Assembly: GCA_964550535.1 (NCBI GenBank)
Contig: CAZJZQ010000093.1
Span: 1-12,897 of the forward strand
Direction of reading: 5' to 3'
From: UBA7672 sp964550535
GTDB lineage: Bacteria; Pseudomonadota; Alphaproteobacteria; Caulobacterales; Hyphomonadaceae
Length of the DNA: 12,897 nucleotides
This document shows positions 7,486-12,897 of the stretch, one piece after another. Each line of letters opens with the position of its first letter. Position 1 is the first letter of the stretch. A program made the translations under genes and the position numbers. The notes under the pieces were generated by a model. It saw nothing but the letters and a program-made list of their open reading frames with translations, searched no databases and had not been told where the DNA came from.

Positions 7486-8360
7486 GCGCCACCGACGCGG
7501 CAGACGACCTTCACGACAGACAGTTCACGGCGCATGCGATCGGCCTCGTCCGAATAGGTGGCGGCGGCCAGGGGGCGCGCCCCGCCAGCCAGCGAGACAA
7601 GGCCCTGCTCTTCCATGAAGCGCAACACCGAATCCGGCGCCGCGGAATAGATACGCCCCCGGCGCGGACTTTCGGCCACCGTCAGCCCCACCACCGCGCC
7701 CGTTTCATCGAACACAGGCCCGCCGCTCATGCCCGACAACGTGCCGTCTATGCCATTCGACCGCCCGGTCTCGACCCAGGCGAGCACCGGCTCCTCCATC
7801 GCATAACGCCCGCGCGTCACCAGACGCGAACGCGCCAGAAGCTGCGACGACGCCTCGCCCGAGCGTCCCTGCGGATAACCGAAATGATAGCCTGCATCCC
7901 CGATTCTCAACTCACGGTGGAGGGCCAGCGGAACCGTGGCCGGCGCGCGGTCGGTGACGAGCAGCGCGATATCCGAATCCACCGATGTCCGCACTTCCTG
8001 CACCGGCACAAGACGGCCATCGCCCACCGACAGGCCCACACGCGTGCAGCCGTCCACCACATGGCGCGCCGTCAGCCACAGGCCGGAACGGTTGATGGCG
8101 AAGGCGGTGCCGATGCCGCTCTCGATCGCGCCGACCTGCACCATCACGCGCTCATCGAACGGATCGGGAGCCGGCAGCAGAGGACCGGACTCGATCCCCG
8201 GCGGCCGCATATCCGCCTCGGGCAGATAGTCGTAGGGCGTCGGCCCCTCGATCTCCAGCGGCTCGGGCATGACGGCGTGAGAGCCGTCGCCCTGCGCGAA
8301 CAGGGTCGCCACGATCACACCAAGCACGACCGCATAGACGAGCCAGTCGGGCAGACGCAT
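7482..8360 (-). CDS. Membrane-anchored trypsin-like serine protease (S1C/DegP-like catalytic domain, no PDZ)
   Basis: 292 residues. One N-terminal transmembrane segment (about 6-22) is followed by a Pro/Glu-rich linker (30-68), so the catalytic domain is probably periplasmic and tethered to the inner membrane. The triad is complete: H100 (TARHVVDG), D130 (VDSDIALL) and S212 (GMSGGPV). No PDZ domain follows; after the protease core (about 72-252) comes a C-terminal tail of some 40 residues with a charged stretch (DEADRMRREL). It is shorter than DegP/DegS and may be a regulatory or quality-control protease. The start ATG at 8360 has GGGAGGG upstream, spacing about 6. It lies 32 bases after the DUF350 gene and overlaps pyrF by 4 bases. 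C105 and C287 could pair. The target is unknown. Confidence 0.93.
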   Translation of the reverse strand: MRLPDWLVYAVVLGVIVATLFAQGDGSHAVMPEPLEIEGPTPYDYLPEADMRPPGIESGPLLPAPDPFDERVMVQVGAIESGIGTAFAINRSGLWLTARHVVDGCTRVGLSVGDGRLVPVQEVRTSVDSDIALLVTDRAPATVPLALHRELRIGDAGYHFGYPQGRSGEASSQLLARSRLVTRGRYAMEEPVLAWVETGRSNGIDGTLSGMSGGPVFDETGAVVGLTVAESPRRGRIYSAAPDSVLRFMEEQGLVSLAGGARPLAAATYSDEADRMRRELSVVKVVCRVGGA

Positions 8361-8392
8361 CAGACCCTCCCTTTCTGTCTATCCGTCACCTT

Positions 8393-8824
8393 CTATATTC
8401 GTCCGAGGTTGGGGTCCCACAAGGCCGCCGCCATCACCATTGCAGCACCCAGCTTGACAGCGACCAGAACCAGCGCCGCGCCCATCTCGTCGCGCTCGAT
8501 CCGCCTGGGCAGTTCATGCAGCAGCAGATCGGCGGCCCGGAAGGCCAGAAGCTGGAGCAGGGTCGCCACCACGCCCCAGATCAGCAGGTCCCAGATCGAG
8601 GTGGCGGAAGCGAGGCACGCCGCCATGGGCAGGGCCAACCCCACAATCACCCCCGCGACGCTGACGCCGGCGGAGGCGTTGCCCTCCTGGATCAGCTTCA
8701 TTTCCTTCATCGGCGTCAGCAGGATGTGGATCGTGCACCCCGCCGCCACCAGCAGGACGGTGATCCCCGCATGCATCATGAAGTCCGGAAAACCCCGGAC
8801 AAAAGCATTTATGGCGACATCCAT
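8393..8824 (-). CDS. DUF350 family membrane protein
   Basis: 143-residue inner-membrane protein with four predicted helices (about 13-36, 52-74, 79-101, 115-136). The segment LIQEGNASAGVSVAGV at 44-59, followed by GLALPMA, is the DUF350 (YjfL/UPF0719) signature, in which a charged E-G-N turn precedes the second helix. Function is unknown in the family, although members are often found with stress- or envelope-related genes. The ATG at 8824 has AGGAGA upstream (spacing about 8); an upstream in-frame ATG at 8851 lacks a comparable site. It is the first gene of the operon with the membrane-anchored protease and pyrF. The 145-base divergent region to the right holds its promoter; a weak -10-like TAAAAT is visible on the minus strand. 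Confidence 0.9.
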   Translation of the reverse strand: MDVAINAFVRGFPDFMMHAGITVLLVAAGCTIHILLTPMKEMKLIQEGNASAGVSVAGVIVGLALPMAACLASATSIWDLLIWGVVATLLQLLAFRAADLLLHELPRRIERDEMGAALVLVAVKLGAAMVMAAALWDPNLGRI

Positions 8825-8920
8825 GTAAAGATTCTCCTGTCTTAGCGTCATTCCGCCAACGGAAAGATTTTATGCGCAATTTCTTGCCCGAAATGTTTGA
8901 CTTCGCGGCCAGAGAGGAGC

Positions 8921-8962
8921 CTCCTTTCAATACCGGACACATCAAAGATCCGGAGAAAGGGG
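8921..8962 (+). promoter_or_regulatory. Possible leader hairpin covering the ribosome binding site of the small lipoprotein
   Basis: CTCCTTTC (8921-8928) can pair with GAAAGGGG (8955-8962), eight pairs including one G-U, and so cover the Shine-Dalgarno. An inner CCGG/CCGG stem (8933-8936 with 8950-8953) could stabilise it. CCTCCTTTC is identical to the anti-Shine-Dalgarno end of alphaproteobacterial 16S rRNA. The transcription start is unknown, so whether this leader is transcribed is inference. Confidence 0.35.
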
Positions 8963-8969
8963 AGTGTCG

Positions 8970-9305
8970 ATGAAACATCATGTTTCACTAGTAGCGTCCC
9001 TGGCCCTCGCTACGCTTCTTGCCGCCGGTTGCAGCAAGGTCCAAGCGGGAAAAGCGGAACTCGCCGATATCTGTCTCGACCGCTATGGCGCCTCGCAGGC
9101 GAAGTGCGAATGCTATGTCGGAACGCTGGAGGCGGGTCTGTCGCCTGAACTGTTCCAGACTGTCGCGCAGGGCGCATATGACAACCGCGACTATGCGAAC
9201 AAGGACTGGCTGCCGGTGTCGTTGAAAGAACAGCCGGTTATCGCCGCCACATTGAGCGACGCGATGTCCATATGCTTCGCACAGGCCACCATAGCCCAGC
9301 GCTGA
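8970..9305 (+). CDS. Small cysteine-rich hypothetical lipoprotein
   Basis: 111 residues that I do not assign to a named family. Residues 1-21 are a clear lipoprotein signal (Lys and His n-region, LLAAGC, C21 lipidated). The mature part is mostly helical by pattern, with four more cysteines: C35 (DICLDRYG), a CxC pair C46/C48 (KCECYV) and C102 (SICFAQ). Two disulfides, or a metal or thiol site at CxC, are possible. The start is the ATG at 8970, with GGGGAG (8959-8964) 5 bases upstream; a GTG at 8964 overlaps that site and is less likely. It is transcribed alone, divergent from the DUF350 operon and convergent with the alanine-rich membrane protein. Small periplasmic proteins with a central CxC are common in Alphaproteobacteria but mostly uncharacterised. 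Confidence 0.88.
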   Translation: MKHHVSLVASLALATLLAAGCSKVQAGKAELADICLDRYGASQAKCECYVGTLEAGLSPELFQTVAQGAYDNRDYANKDWLPVSLKEQPVIAATLSDAMSICFAQATIAQR

Positions 9306-9317
9306 ACGGCGCTGGGC
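9294..9317 (+). other. Hairpin around the lipoprotein stop codon
   Basis: GCCCAGCGC (9294-9302) pairs perfectly with GCGCTGGGC (9309-9317), and the TGA stop lies in the six-base loop. There is no T run after it, so it is not a classical terminator. It may protect the mRNA 3' end or aid Rho-dependent stopping. Confidence 0.45.
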
Positions 9318-9406
9318 CTGCCAGTCCGCAACGAACCGCGCCCCGCAGTGGATCACGGAGTGGTTCTCTCGCGCTGCGGCCCGGTCATGACGGATTGAGC
9401 CTTCAA

Positions 9407-9431
9407 CGCCTGAAACCAGTGGTTTCAGGCG
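9407..9431. terminator. Palindromic hairpin between convergent genes, possible terminator
   Basis: Perfect 11-base stem CGCCTGAAACC / GGTTTCAGGCG with a three-base loop (AGT), in the 144-base gap between the convergent lipoprotein (ends 9305) and membrane protein (ends 9450). The T tract is absent on the plus strand and only TTGAA on the minus strand, so termination strength is uncertain. I see no gene in the rest of this gap. Confidence 0.45.
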
Positions 9432-9449
9432 GATGGCGCGGGGTTGTTG

Positions 9450-9869
9450 CTAAATACCGGCGATCGCCAGAACAGCGGCCGTCAGCGCGGCCACCATGAA
9501 GATCAGCGTCAGCGAAACGGCCAGCGTGCGCTGCGAGGACGTGCGCTTGCGCGCGCCCGGCAGAGCCTTTTCCTTGCGCGGCGAGAGCGTCCAGATATTC
9601 GACAGGAAGCCCAGCGCCGTCAGCGCGGCCGTGATCGCCGCCGCCCGCGCGCCCGCAAACAGCGCGGCGCCCGCCGCAATGCCGAGCAGCGCGGCCTGGA
9701 ATCCCGCCGCCGAGGCGATCACCCGCCGCAACTGCCTGTCCGCCCGGCCGGCATCCAGCCCGTCAAACGCCGCATTGGCGACAATCACCCCCGCCGTCCA
9801 TGCCGAGGACGCCGCCGCCGCCGCACACGCAGCGGTCGTCGCGGCGAAAATCTCCGAAATCTCCATCAT
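9450..9869 (-). CDS. Alanine-rich small membrane protein, unknown function
   Basis: 139-residue protein with four predicted membrane helices (about 6-33, 50-72, 74-96, 115-138), a short loop GLDAGRADRQLRR (37-49) and a basic loop SPRKEKALPGARKR (96-109). The positive-inside rule would put both loops in the cytoplasm. Helices are very rich in Ala. I do not recognise a family. Two adjacent ATGs (9869 and 9866) can serve as start; the GAGGG at 9877-9873 is 3 bases from the first and 6 from the second, so the second may be used. That GAGGG pairs with an upstream CCCTC in a small hairpin. It is divergent from the dual-inhibitor lipoprotein. The clear hydrophobic/charged pattern and ribosome binding site argue that it is real rather than a chance frame. 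Confidence 0.75.
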   Translation of the reverse strand: MMEISEIFAATTAACAAAAASSAWTAGVIVANAAFDGLDAGRADRQLRRVIASAAGFQAALLGIAAGAALFAGARAAAITAALTALGFLSNIWTLSPRKEKALPGARKRTSSQRTLAVSLTLIFMVAALTAAVLAIAGI

Positions 9870-9872
9870 GCG

Positions 9873-9961
9873 CCCTCGTTAGAGGGATTCGCGCCTGCGC
9901 AGCAGGCGCTATCCCACCACCGTCGCCGCCCCTACCCACGCGGCTGGGGATTGCCAGCCGC
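9873..9961. repeat. Cluster of three short hairpins in a divergent intergenic region
   Basis: CCCTC/GAGGG with a GTTA loop (9873-9886), GCGCCTGC/GCAGGCGC with a three-base loop (9891-9909), and GCGGCTGG/CCAGCCGC with a six-base loop (9940-9961). All are perfect stems. The first includes the ribosome binding site of the membrane protein. They fill most of the 141 bases between the two divergent genes, where no convincing -35/-10 pair is visible. They may be regulator sites or leader structures. Confidence 0.4.
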
Positions 9962-10010
9962 CCCGCACGGCCCGACTGTGCCGCCGTTGGGTAACGAAGG
10001 ACGGATCCCC

Positions 10011-10739
10011 ATGAACATATCAAAACTGGCAGGCGCTCTTGGCGCAGCCGCCCTGCTGGCGCTTGCCGCCTGCGAGCAGAAGGAAGCCGATGTGGCCCAG
10101 CCCGATCAATCTCCCGCCGGCGCCCCGGCGCCTGACGAACGCTTCGCCACCGCCGCCATCTATGACTGCGCCGACGGACGCGAACTGCAAGTCGTTTTCA
10201 GACAGGGCGAGGCGCTGGCGCGCATCGGCGCGGCCGAGGCCGTGACGCTCACCATGCCAGCCGGCTCCACAGAGCAGAAATGGTCTGACGGCGCGTTCAC
10301 ATTCACCGACATGGGCGGACAGGCGACCTGGCAGGAAAACGGCGGCGACCCCATCGCCTGCACCGGCGCCTCGCGTCCCCTGCCGCCGCCCGCCGCCGAA
10401 GGCGTGGCGCGCAACCTCACCTCCGAAGACGCGGGCGCGACCGTGGAGCTGAAAGTCGGCGAGAAATTCTCGATCTCGCTCTCCGACGTGCCCACCGCCG
10501 GCTATGCGTGGGCGCCCGTCGCCCTGCCCGCCTTCCTCTCAAAGGCCGGCGAACACGGCGGCGCGACCACGACCGCGCAATTCCTGCCCGGCTATGCCGG
10601 CGGCAATCACTGGCTGGTGCTTGTGTTTGAAGCCACCGCCACCGGCGAAGGCGAACTGGAGCTGGCGCAGAAACGGCCGTGGGAAGACGCGCCCTCGCCG
10701 GATGACGCGCGCTTCAAGGTGAATGTGAGCGTGAAATAG
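10011..10739 (+). CDS. Dual-inhibitor lipoprotein: MliC-like lysozyme-inhibitor domain plus chagasin-like (I42) domain
   Basis: 242 residues. The signal ends LAAC with C21 lipidated; E22 at +2 suggests outer-membrane sorting. A Pro/Ala linker follows (28-45). Residues 48-118 match the MliC fold (membrane-bound inhibitor of C-type lysozyme): IYDC with C53, the loop S86-T-E-Q-K90-W-SDG, and a closing C117 that would bond to C53. Residues 141-241 match chagasin-type inhibitors of papain-family proteases: GATVELKVGE, loop PTAGYAW (161-167, the NPTTGxxW loop), AGGNHW (196-201) and RPWE (222-225), all in the right order. A cell-surface protein blocking lysozyme and cysteine proteases is the natural reading but is inference. 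The ATG at 10011 has GAAGGA at 9996-10001 (spacing 9). The next gene begins two bases after the stop, so they form an operon. Confidence 0.9.
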   Translation: MNISKLAGALGAAALLALAACEQKEADVAQPDQSPAGAPAPDERFATAAIYDCADGRELQVVFRQGEALARIGAAEAVTLTMPAGSTEQKWSDGAFTFTDMGGQATWQENGGDPIACTGASRPLPPPAAEGVARNLTSEDAGATVELKVGEKFSISLSDVPTAGYAWAPVALPAFLSKAGEHGGATTTAQFLPGYAGGNHWLVLVFEATATGEGELELAQKRPWEDAPSPDDARFKVNVSVK

Positions 10740-10741
10740 AC

Positions 10742-11317
10742 GTGCACCGCTGTTTTCTGATCGCCGCCGCGCTGCTCGGCGCGGCGGCGTGCGGCCCCCG
10801 CGTCGAAGAACCTGATCCGGCCGACCTTCAGGCCGCACGGCAGGCCGCACTGATTTTTGACGTACGCCTCAAGCAGGCCGTGCTCGACAGGCTGGACCGC
10901 GACGAAGACCCCGTCGCCGTCTATCTCGGCTATCGCGACGCCGCGCCAAAGCTGATCGCGGACGCCAGCCAGCAATCCGGCGTGACGCTGAAACGCACCG
11001 CCCTGCGCGTGCGCGACCCGAAGAACGCACCCGACGACTGGGAGATGGAAAAGCTTCAGGAACTCGATTTCCTGATGCAGGCCGGTCTCGATCCCGAGAC
11101 ATTGGGAATGACCGAGATCGTGGAAGAAGACGGCCAGCGCGTCTTTCGCTGGATCAGACCGCTCGTGATGGGCGAGACCTGCCTCGTCTGCCACGGCGAG
11201 AATGTCTCCACCCGCATTCTCGACCTTCTCGACCAGGAATTTCCCGGCGACGAAGGCATCGGCTATTTCGCCAACGAACCCGGCGGCGCCTACTCAGTCC
11301 GCAAAGTGTTGGAGTAG
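10742..11317 (+). CDS. DUF3365/Tll0287-like c-type heme lipoprotein
   Basis: 191 residues. A signal peptide ends GAAACG, with C17 as the probable lipidation site. The mature protein matches the DUF3365 (Tll0287-like, PAS-like fold) family: AAPKLIA (67-73), RTALRVRDPKNAPDDWE (85-101) and one c-type heme site CLVCH at 147-151, with H151 as axial ligand. Likely a periplasmic, membrane-attached redox or heme sensor protein. In Tll0287 the other axial ligand is, as I recall, a Cys four residues before the Ala-Pro; here that position appears to be Y64. GTG at 10742 starts two bases after the inhibitor lipoprotein stop. It has no clear ribosome binding site, so translation probably depends on coupling. 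The stop lies 20 bases from the convergent microprotein stop with no terminator between. Confidence 0.88.
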   Translation: MHRCFLIAAALLGAAACGPRVEEPDPADLQAARQAALIFDVRLKQAVLDRLDRDEDPVAVYLGYRDAAPKLIADASQQSGVTLKRTALRVRDPKNAPDDWEMEKLQELDFLMQAGLDPETLGMTEIVEEDGQRVFRWIRPLVMGETCLVCHGENVSTRILDLLDQEFPGDEGIGYFANEPGGAYSVRKVLE

Positions 11318-11337
11318 GCCGCACATCGCGCGCGCCT

Positions 11338-11445
11338 TCACCCCGGCATATCAATCACGCCAAACAGGATCAGGAACATCATGCCAGCGAAGCCGAGCAG
11401 TATGACGGCCCCGAGGATTCGCATCAGATAGAAGAACCAGGTCAC
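11338..11445 (-). CDS. 35-residue single-pass membrane microprotein coupled to tsaD
   Basis: GTG at 11445 overlaps the TGA of tsaD (GTGA, 11445-11442) and the frame runs 35 codons to a TGA at 11338. The peptide starts MTWFFYLMRILG, continues with one hydrophobic stretch of about 22 residues (ILGAVILLGF and MMFLILFGVI) and ends DMPG. The single Arg at 9 near the N-terminus suggests N-in topology. The 4-base overlap and uninterrupted membrane pattern support a real gene too short for most callers. An internal ATG (residue 8) is an alternative start. gpsA commonly follows tsaD in Alphaproteobacteria; it is not here. Function unknown. Confidence 0.6.
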   Translation of the reverse strand: MTWFFYLMRILGAVILLGFAGMMFLILFGVIDMPG

Positions 11446-12527
11446 GCTTTCGCGCCCTTCTTGCCCCCGCCGAACACTGGCTCGGATGCGCCGTCCAGCG
11501 GCCAGCGGGCGCGCGCCGCGACTTCCATGGAATCAGAAAATCCCGCGCGCAGCCGCTCTGCTCCCGCCAGCGCGATCATCGCGGCGTTGTCGGTGCACCA
11601 CCGCATCGGCGGCGCGAGGAACCCATACCCCTTCGCCGCAGCCTCGGTTTCCAATCGCGCGCGCAATGTCTGGTTCGCCGCCACTCCGCCCGCGACCACC
11701 AGCGTCAGCGCGCCGTCGCGGCCTTCGGCGAACAGGTCCATCGCCCGCGCCGCCTTCTCGCCCAGCACGTCGGCCACGGCCGCCTGGAAGCTGGCGCAGA
11801 TATCGGCGACGCGCCTGTGCGTCAGCGGCTCCCCCTCCGCCGCGCGCCGCACGGCCGTCTTGAGGCCCGAGAATGACATGTCGAGTTTGTCGCGATCCAG
11901 CAGCGGACGCGGAAAATCGATGGCGCGCGGATCACCCGCCTTCGCCGCCTGCTCCACCGACGGCCCGCCCGGGCCGCTGAGTCCCAGCAGCTTGGCCGTC
12001 TTGTCGAACGCTTCGCCCGCCGCGTCGTCGATCGTGGTGCCCATCCGGCGATACCGGCCCAGCCCCTCCACCGCGATGAACTGGCAATGTCCGCCCGACA
12101 CCAGCAGCAACAGATATGGAAACGCCAGCGGCCCGCCGAGGCGCGGCGACAGCGCGTGTCCCTCCAGATGATTCACCGCCACCAGAGGCTTGCCCGTAGC
12201 CAGCGCCATGCCCTTGGCCGCCGACAGCCCCGCCATCACGCCGCCGATCAGACCCGGGCCCGCCGTGGCCGCAATCCCGTCCAGATCCGCAAATCTCAAC
12301 CCCGCATCCTGCATCGCGCCCGCGACCAGCCCGTCCAGCCTGTCGACATGGGCCCTCGCCGCCACTTCCGGCACCACCCCGCCATAGGGGGCGTGCTCCT
12401 CCACCTGGCTGGCCACCCTGTCAGACAGCACCTCCGCCTTGCCCGATGCGTGCAGGCGCACCACCGCGGCGGCGGTCTCGTCGCAGCTGGTCTCGATTCC
12501 CAGGACGGTCAGGCTGGCTTGCATCAT
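11442..12527 (-). CDS. tsaD: tRNA N6-adenosine threonylcarbamoyltransferase TsaD
   Basis: 361-residue cytosolic enzyme that, with TsaB and TsaE, transfers threonylcarbamoyl to A37 of ANN-decoding tRNAs. ASKHA-fold motifs are present in order: GIETSCDET (10-18), the metal-binding HLEGH (120-124, H120 and H124), SGGH (144-147), GEAFDK (171-176), GGVAANQ (280-286) and CTDNAAMIA (311-319, D313 the third metal ligand). The frame is open to 12701, but the family N-terminus begins near the ATGs at 12527/12524; the upstream extension is basic, unconserved in appearance and overlaps hemC. No clear ribosome binding site precedes either ATG. It is divergent from hemC by 71 bases and overlaps a membrane microprotein downstream. 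Confidence 0.96.
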   Translation of the reverse strand: MMQASLTVLGIETSCDETAAAVVRLHASGKAEVLSDRVASQVEEHAPYGGVVPEVAARAHVDRLDGLVAGAMQDAGLRFADLDGIAATAGPGLIGGVMAGLSAAKGMALATGKPLVAVNHLEGHALSPRLGGPLAFPYLLLLVSGGHCQFIAVEGLGRYRRMGTTIDDAAGEAFDKTAKLLGLSGPGGPSVEQAAKAGDPRAIDFPRPLLDRDKLDMSFSGLKTAVRRAAEGEPLTHRRVADICASFQAAVADVLGEKAARAMDLFAEGRDGALTLVVAGGVAANQTLRARLETEAAAKGYGFLAPPMRWCTDNAAMIALAGAERLRAGFSDSMEVAARARWPLDGASEPVFGGGKKGAKA

Positions 12528-12598
12528 CGCGGCGGCGCTTGTACGCCGCTCGCGCCTGTGGGCCAAGTTTCCCCCGCAGGAGAAAAGGCCGGCAAATC

Positions 12599-12897
12599 GT
12601 GGCGAAAGCAGACCCGACCAAGCAGACAGCGGCAAAAACCGCCCCGAAAGCGGCATCCGCGCCCCTGCCGGCGGCCAGTTCTCGCGGTGTCGTGAAGTCA
12701 AAACCCCGGATTGTCCGCATCGGCGCGCGCAACTCCCCGCTGGCCATCGCGCAGGCGGAGATGTTCGGCAAACGTCTGGTCGAGATGTCGGGCGGCTCGC
12801 TCGCCTACACGCTGCATACCTTCACCACCACCGGCGACCGCATCCTCGACCGTCCGCTTCAGGAAGCCGGCGGCAAAGGCCTGTTCACCAAGGAGCT
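12599..12897 (+). CDS. hemC: Hydroxymethylbilane synthase (porphobilinogen deaminase), 5' part
   Basis: First 99 codons of HemC, which polymerises four porphobilinogens to hydroxymethylbilane in heme synthesis. Conserved N-terminal motifs are RIGARNSPLAIAQ (41-53) and TTGDRILD, then GGKGLFTKEL at the window edge. The C-terminal domain and the dipyrromethane-binding Cys are beyond the window. The GTG at 12599 has AAAAGG (12583-12588) 10 bases upstream and gives a 31-residue Ala/Lys/Pro-rich N-terminal extension. GTG at 12692 would give the usual family N-terminus (MKSKPRIVRIG) but has no visible ribosome binding site. I prefer 12599 with modest confidence. Divergent from tsaD, as in many Alphaproteobacteria. 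Confidence 0.93.
   Translation, partial: MAKADPTKQTAAKTAPKAASAPLPAASSRGVVKSKPRIVRIGARNSPLAIAQAEMFGKRLVEMSGGSLAYTLHTFTTTGDRILDRPLQEAGGKGLFTKE

Noticed and set aside
7350..8828. A 492-codon plus-strand frame opposite pyrF, the protease and the DUF350 gene
   Set aside because: It runs across three real genes on the other strand and has the composition of a shadow frame.
9294..9317. The hairpin at the lipoprotein stop codon as an intrinsic terminator
   Set aside because: There is no T run after the stem, so it is listed only as a hairpin.
9444..10010. A plus-strand frame leading into the dual-inhibitor lipoprotein
   Set aside because: It is antisense to the alanine-rich membrane protein and Arg-rich. 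A lipoprotein signal and ribosome binding site fix the start at 10011.
12528..12701. A 58-residue N-terminal extension of TsaD
   Set aside because: TsaD proteins begin just before the GIETSCDET motif, and the extension overlaps the hemC coding start.
1..12897. Signs of a mobile element, prophage, CRISPR array or RNA gene
   Set aside because: No transposase, integrase, direct-repeat array, tRNA-like fold or rRNA segment was found by eye. Composition is even apart from the AT-rich promoter near 6510-6540.

Overview
This window looks like chromosomal DNA from a GC-rich (roughly 65% by eye) alphaproteobacterium. The best taxonomic clue is the right end, where tsaD and hemC are divergently arranged, a layout common in Alphaproteobacteria. 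A Hyphomonadaceae/Caulobacterales-type host is plausible, but that is inference. I see no rRNA, tRNA, CRISPR array, insertion sequence, integrase or phage gene. It reads as stable chromosome with a high density of cell-envelope genes.

Layout from left to right. Positions 1-974 (-) hold an epoxide hydrolase with a lipoprotein signal, cut by the window edge. Positions 1159-2151 (+) encode a zinc-independent quinone oxidoreductase, followed by an unknown lipoprotein (2196-2819) that ends in a strong intrinsic terminator. On the minus strand, read from right to left, are an MFS transporter (6459-5254) and a PQQ/heme c alcohol dehydrogenase that is itself a predicted lipoprotein (5162-3024). An AT-rich promoter with a near-palindromic operator lies ahead of the transporter. 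A compact minus-strand operon follows: DUF350 membrane protein (8824-8393), membrane-anchored trypsin-like protease (8360-7482) and pyrF (7485-6595, ATGA overlap). A small cysteine-rich lipoprotein (8970-9305, +) is divergent from that operon. An alanine-rich membrane protein (9869-9450, -) converges on it.

Positions 10011-11317 (+) hold the most unusual pair. The first is a lipoprotein that joins an MliC-type lysozyme-inhibitor domain to a chagasin-type (I42) cysteine-protease-inhibitor domain. Two bases later comes a DUF3365/Tll0287-like c-heme lipoprotein. The right end holds a 35-residue single-pass membrane ORF overlapping the end of tsaD by 4 bases, then tsaD (12527-11442, -) and the start of hemC (12599 onward, +).

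Six of the 14 well-supported genes carry a recognisable lipobox. These include two enzymes, the epoxide hydrolase and the alcohol dehydrogenase, whose relatives are usually soluble. The recurring theme is envelope-anchored enzymes and inhibitors. The likely intact metabolic unit is the transporter plus alcohol dehydrogenase. The best candidate for something under-described is the dual-inhibitor lipoprotein with its heme-lipoprotein partner. No intergenic gap exceeds about 205 bases.
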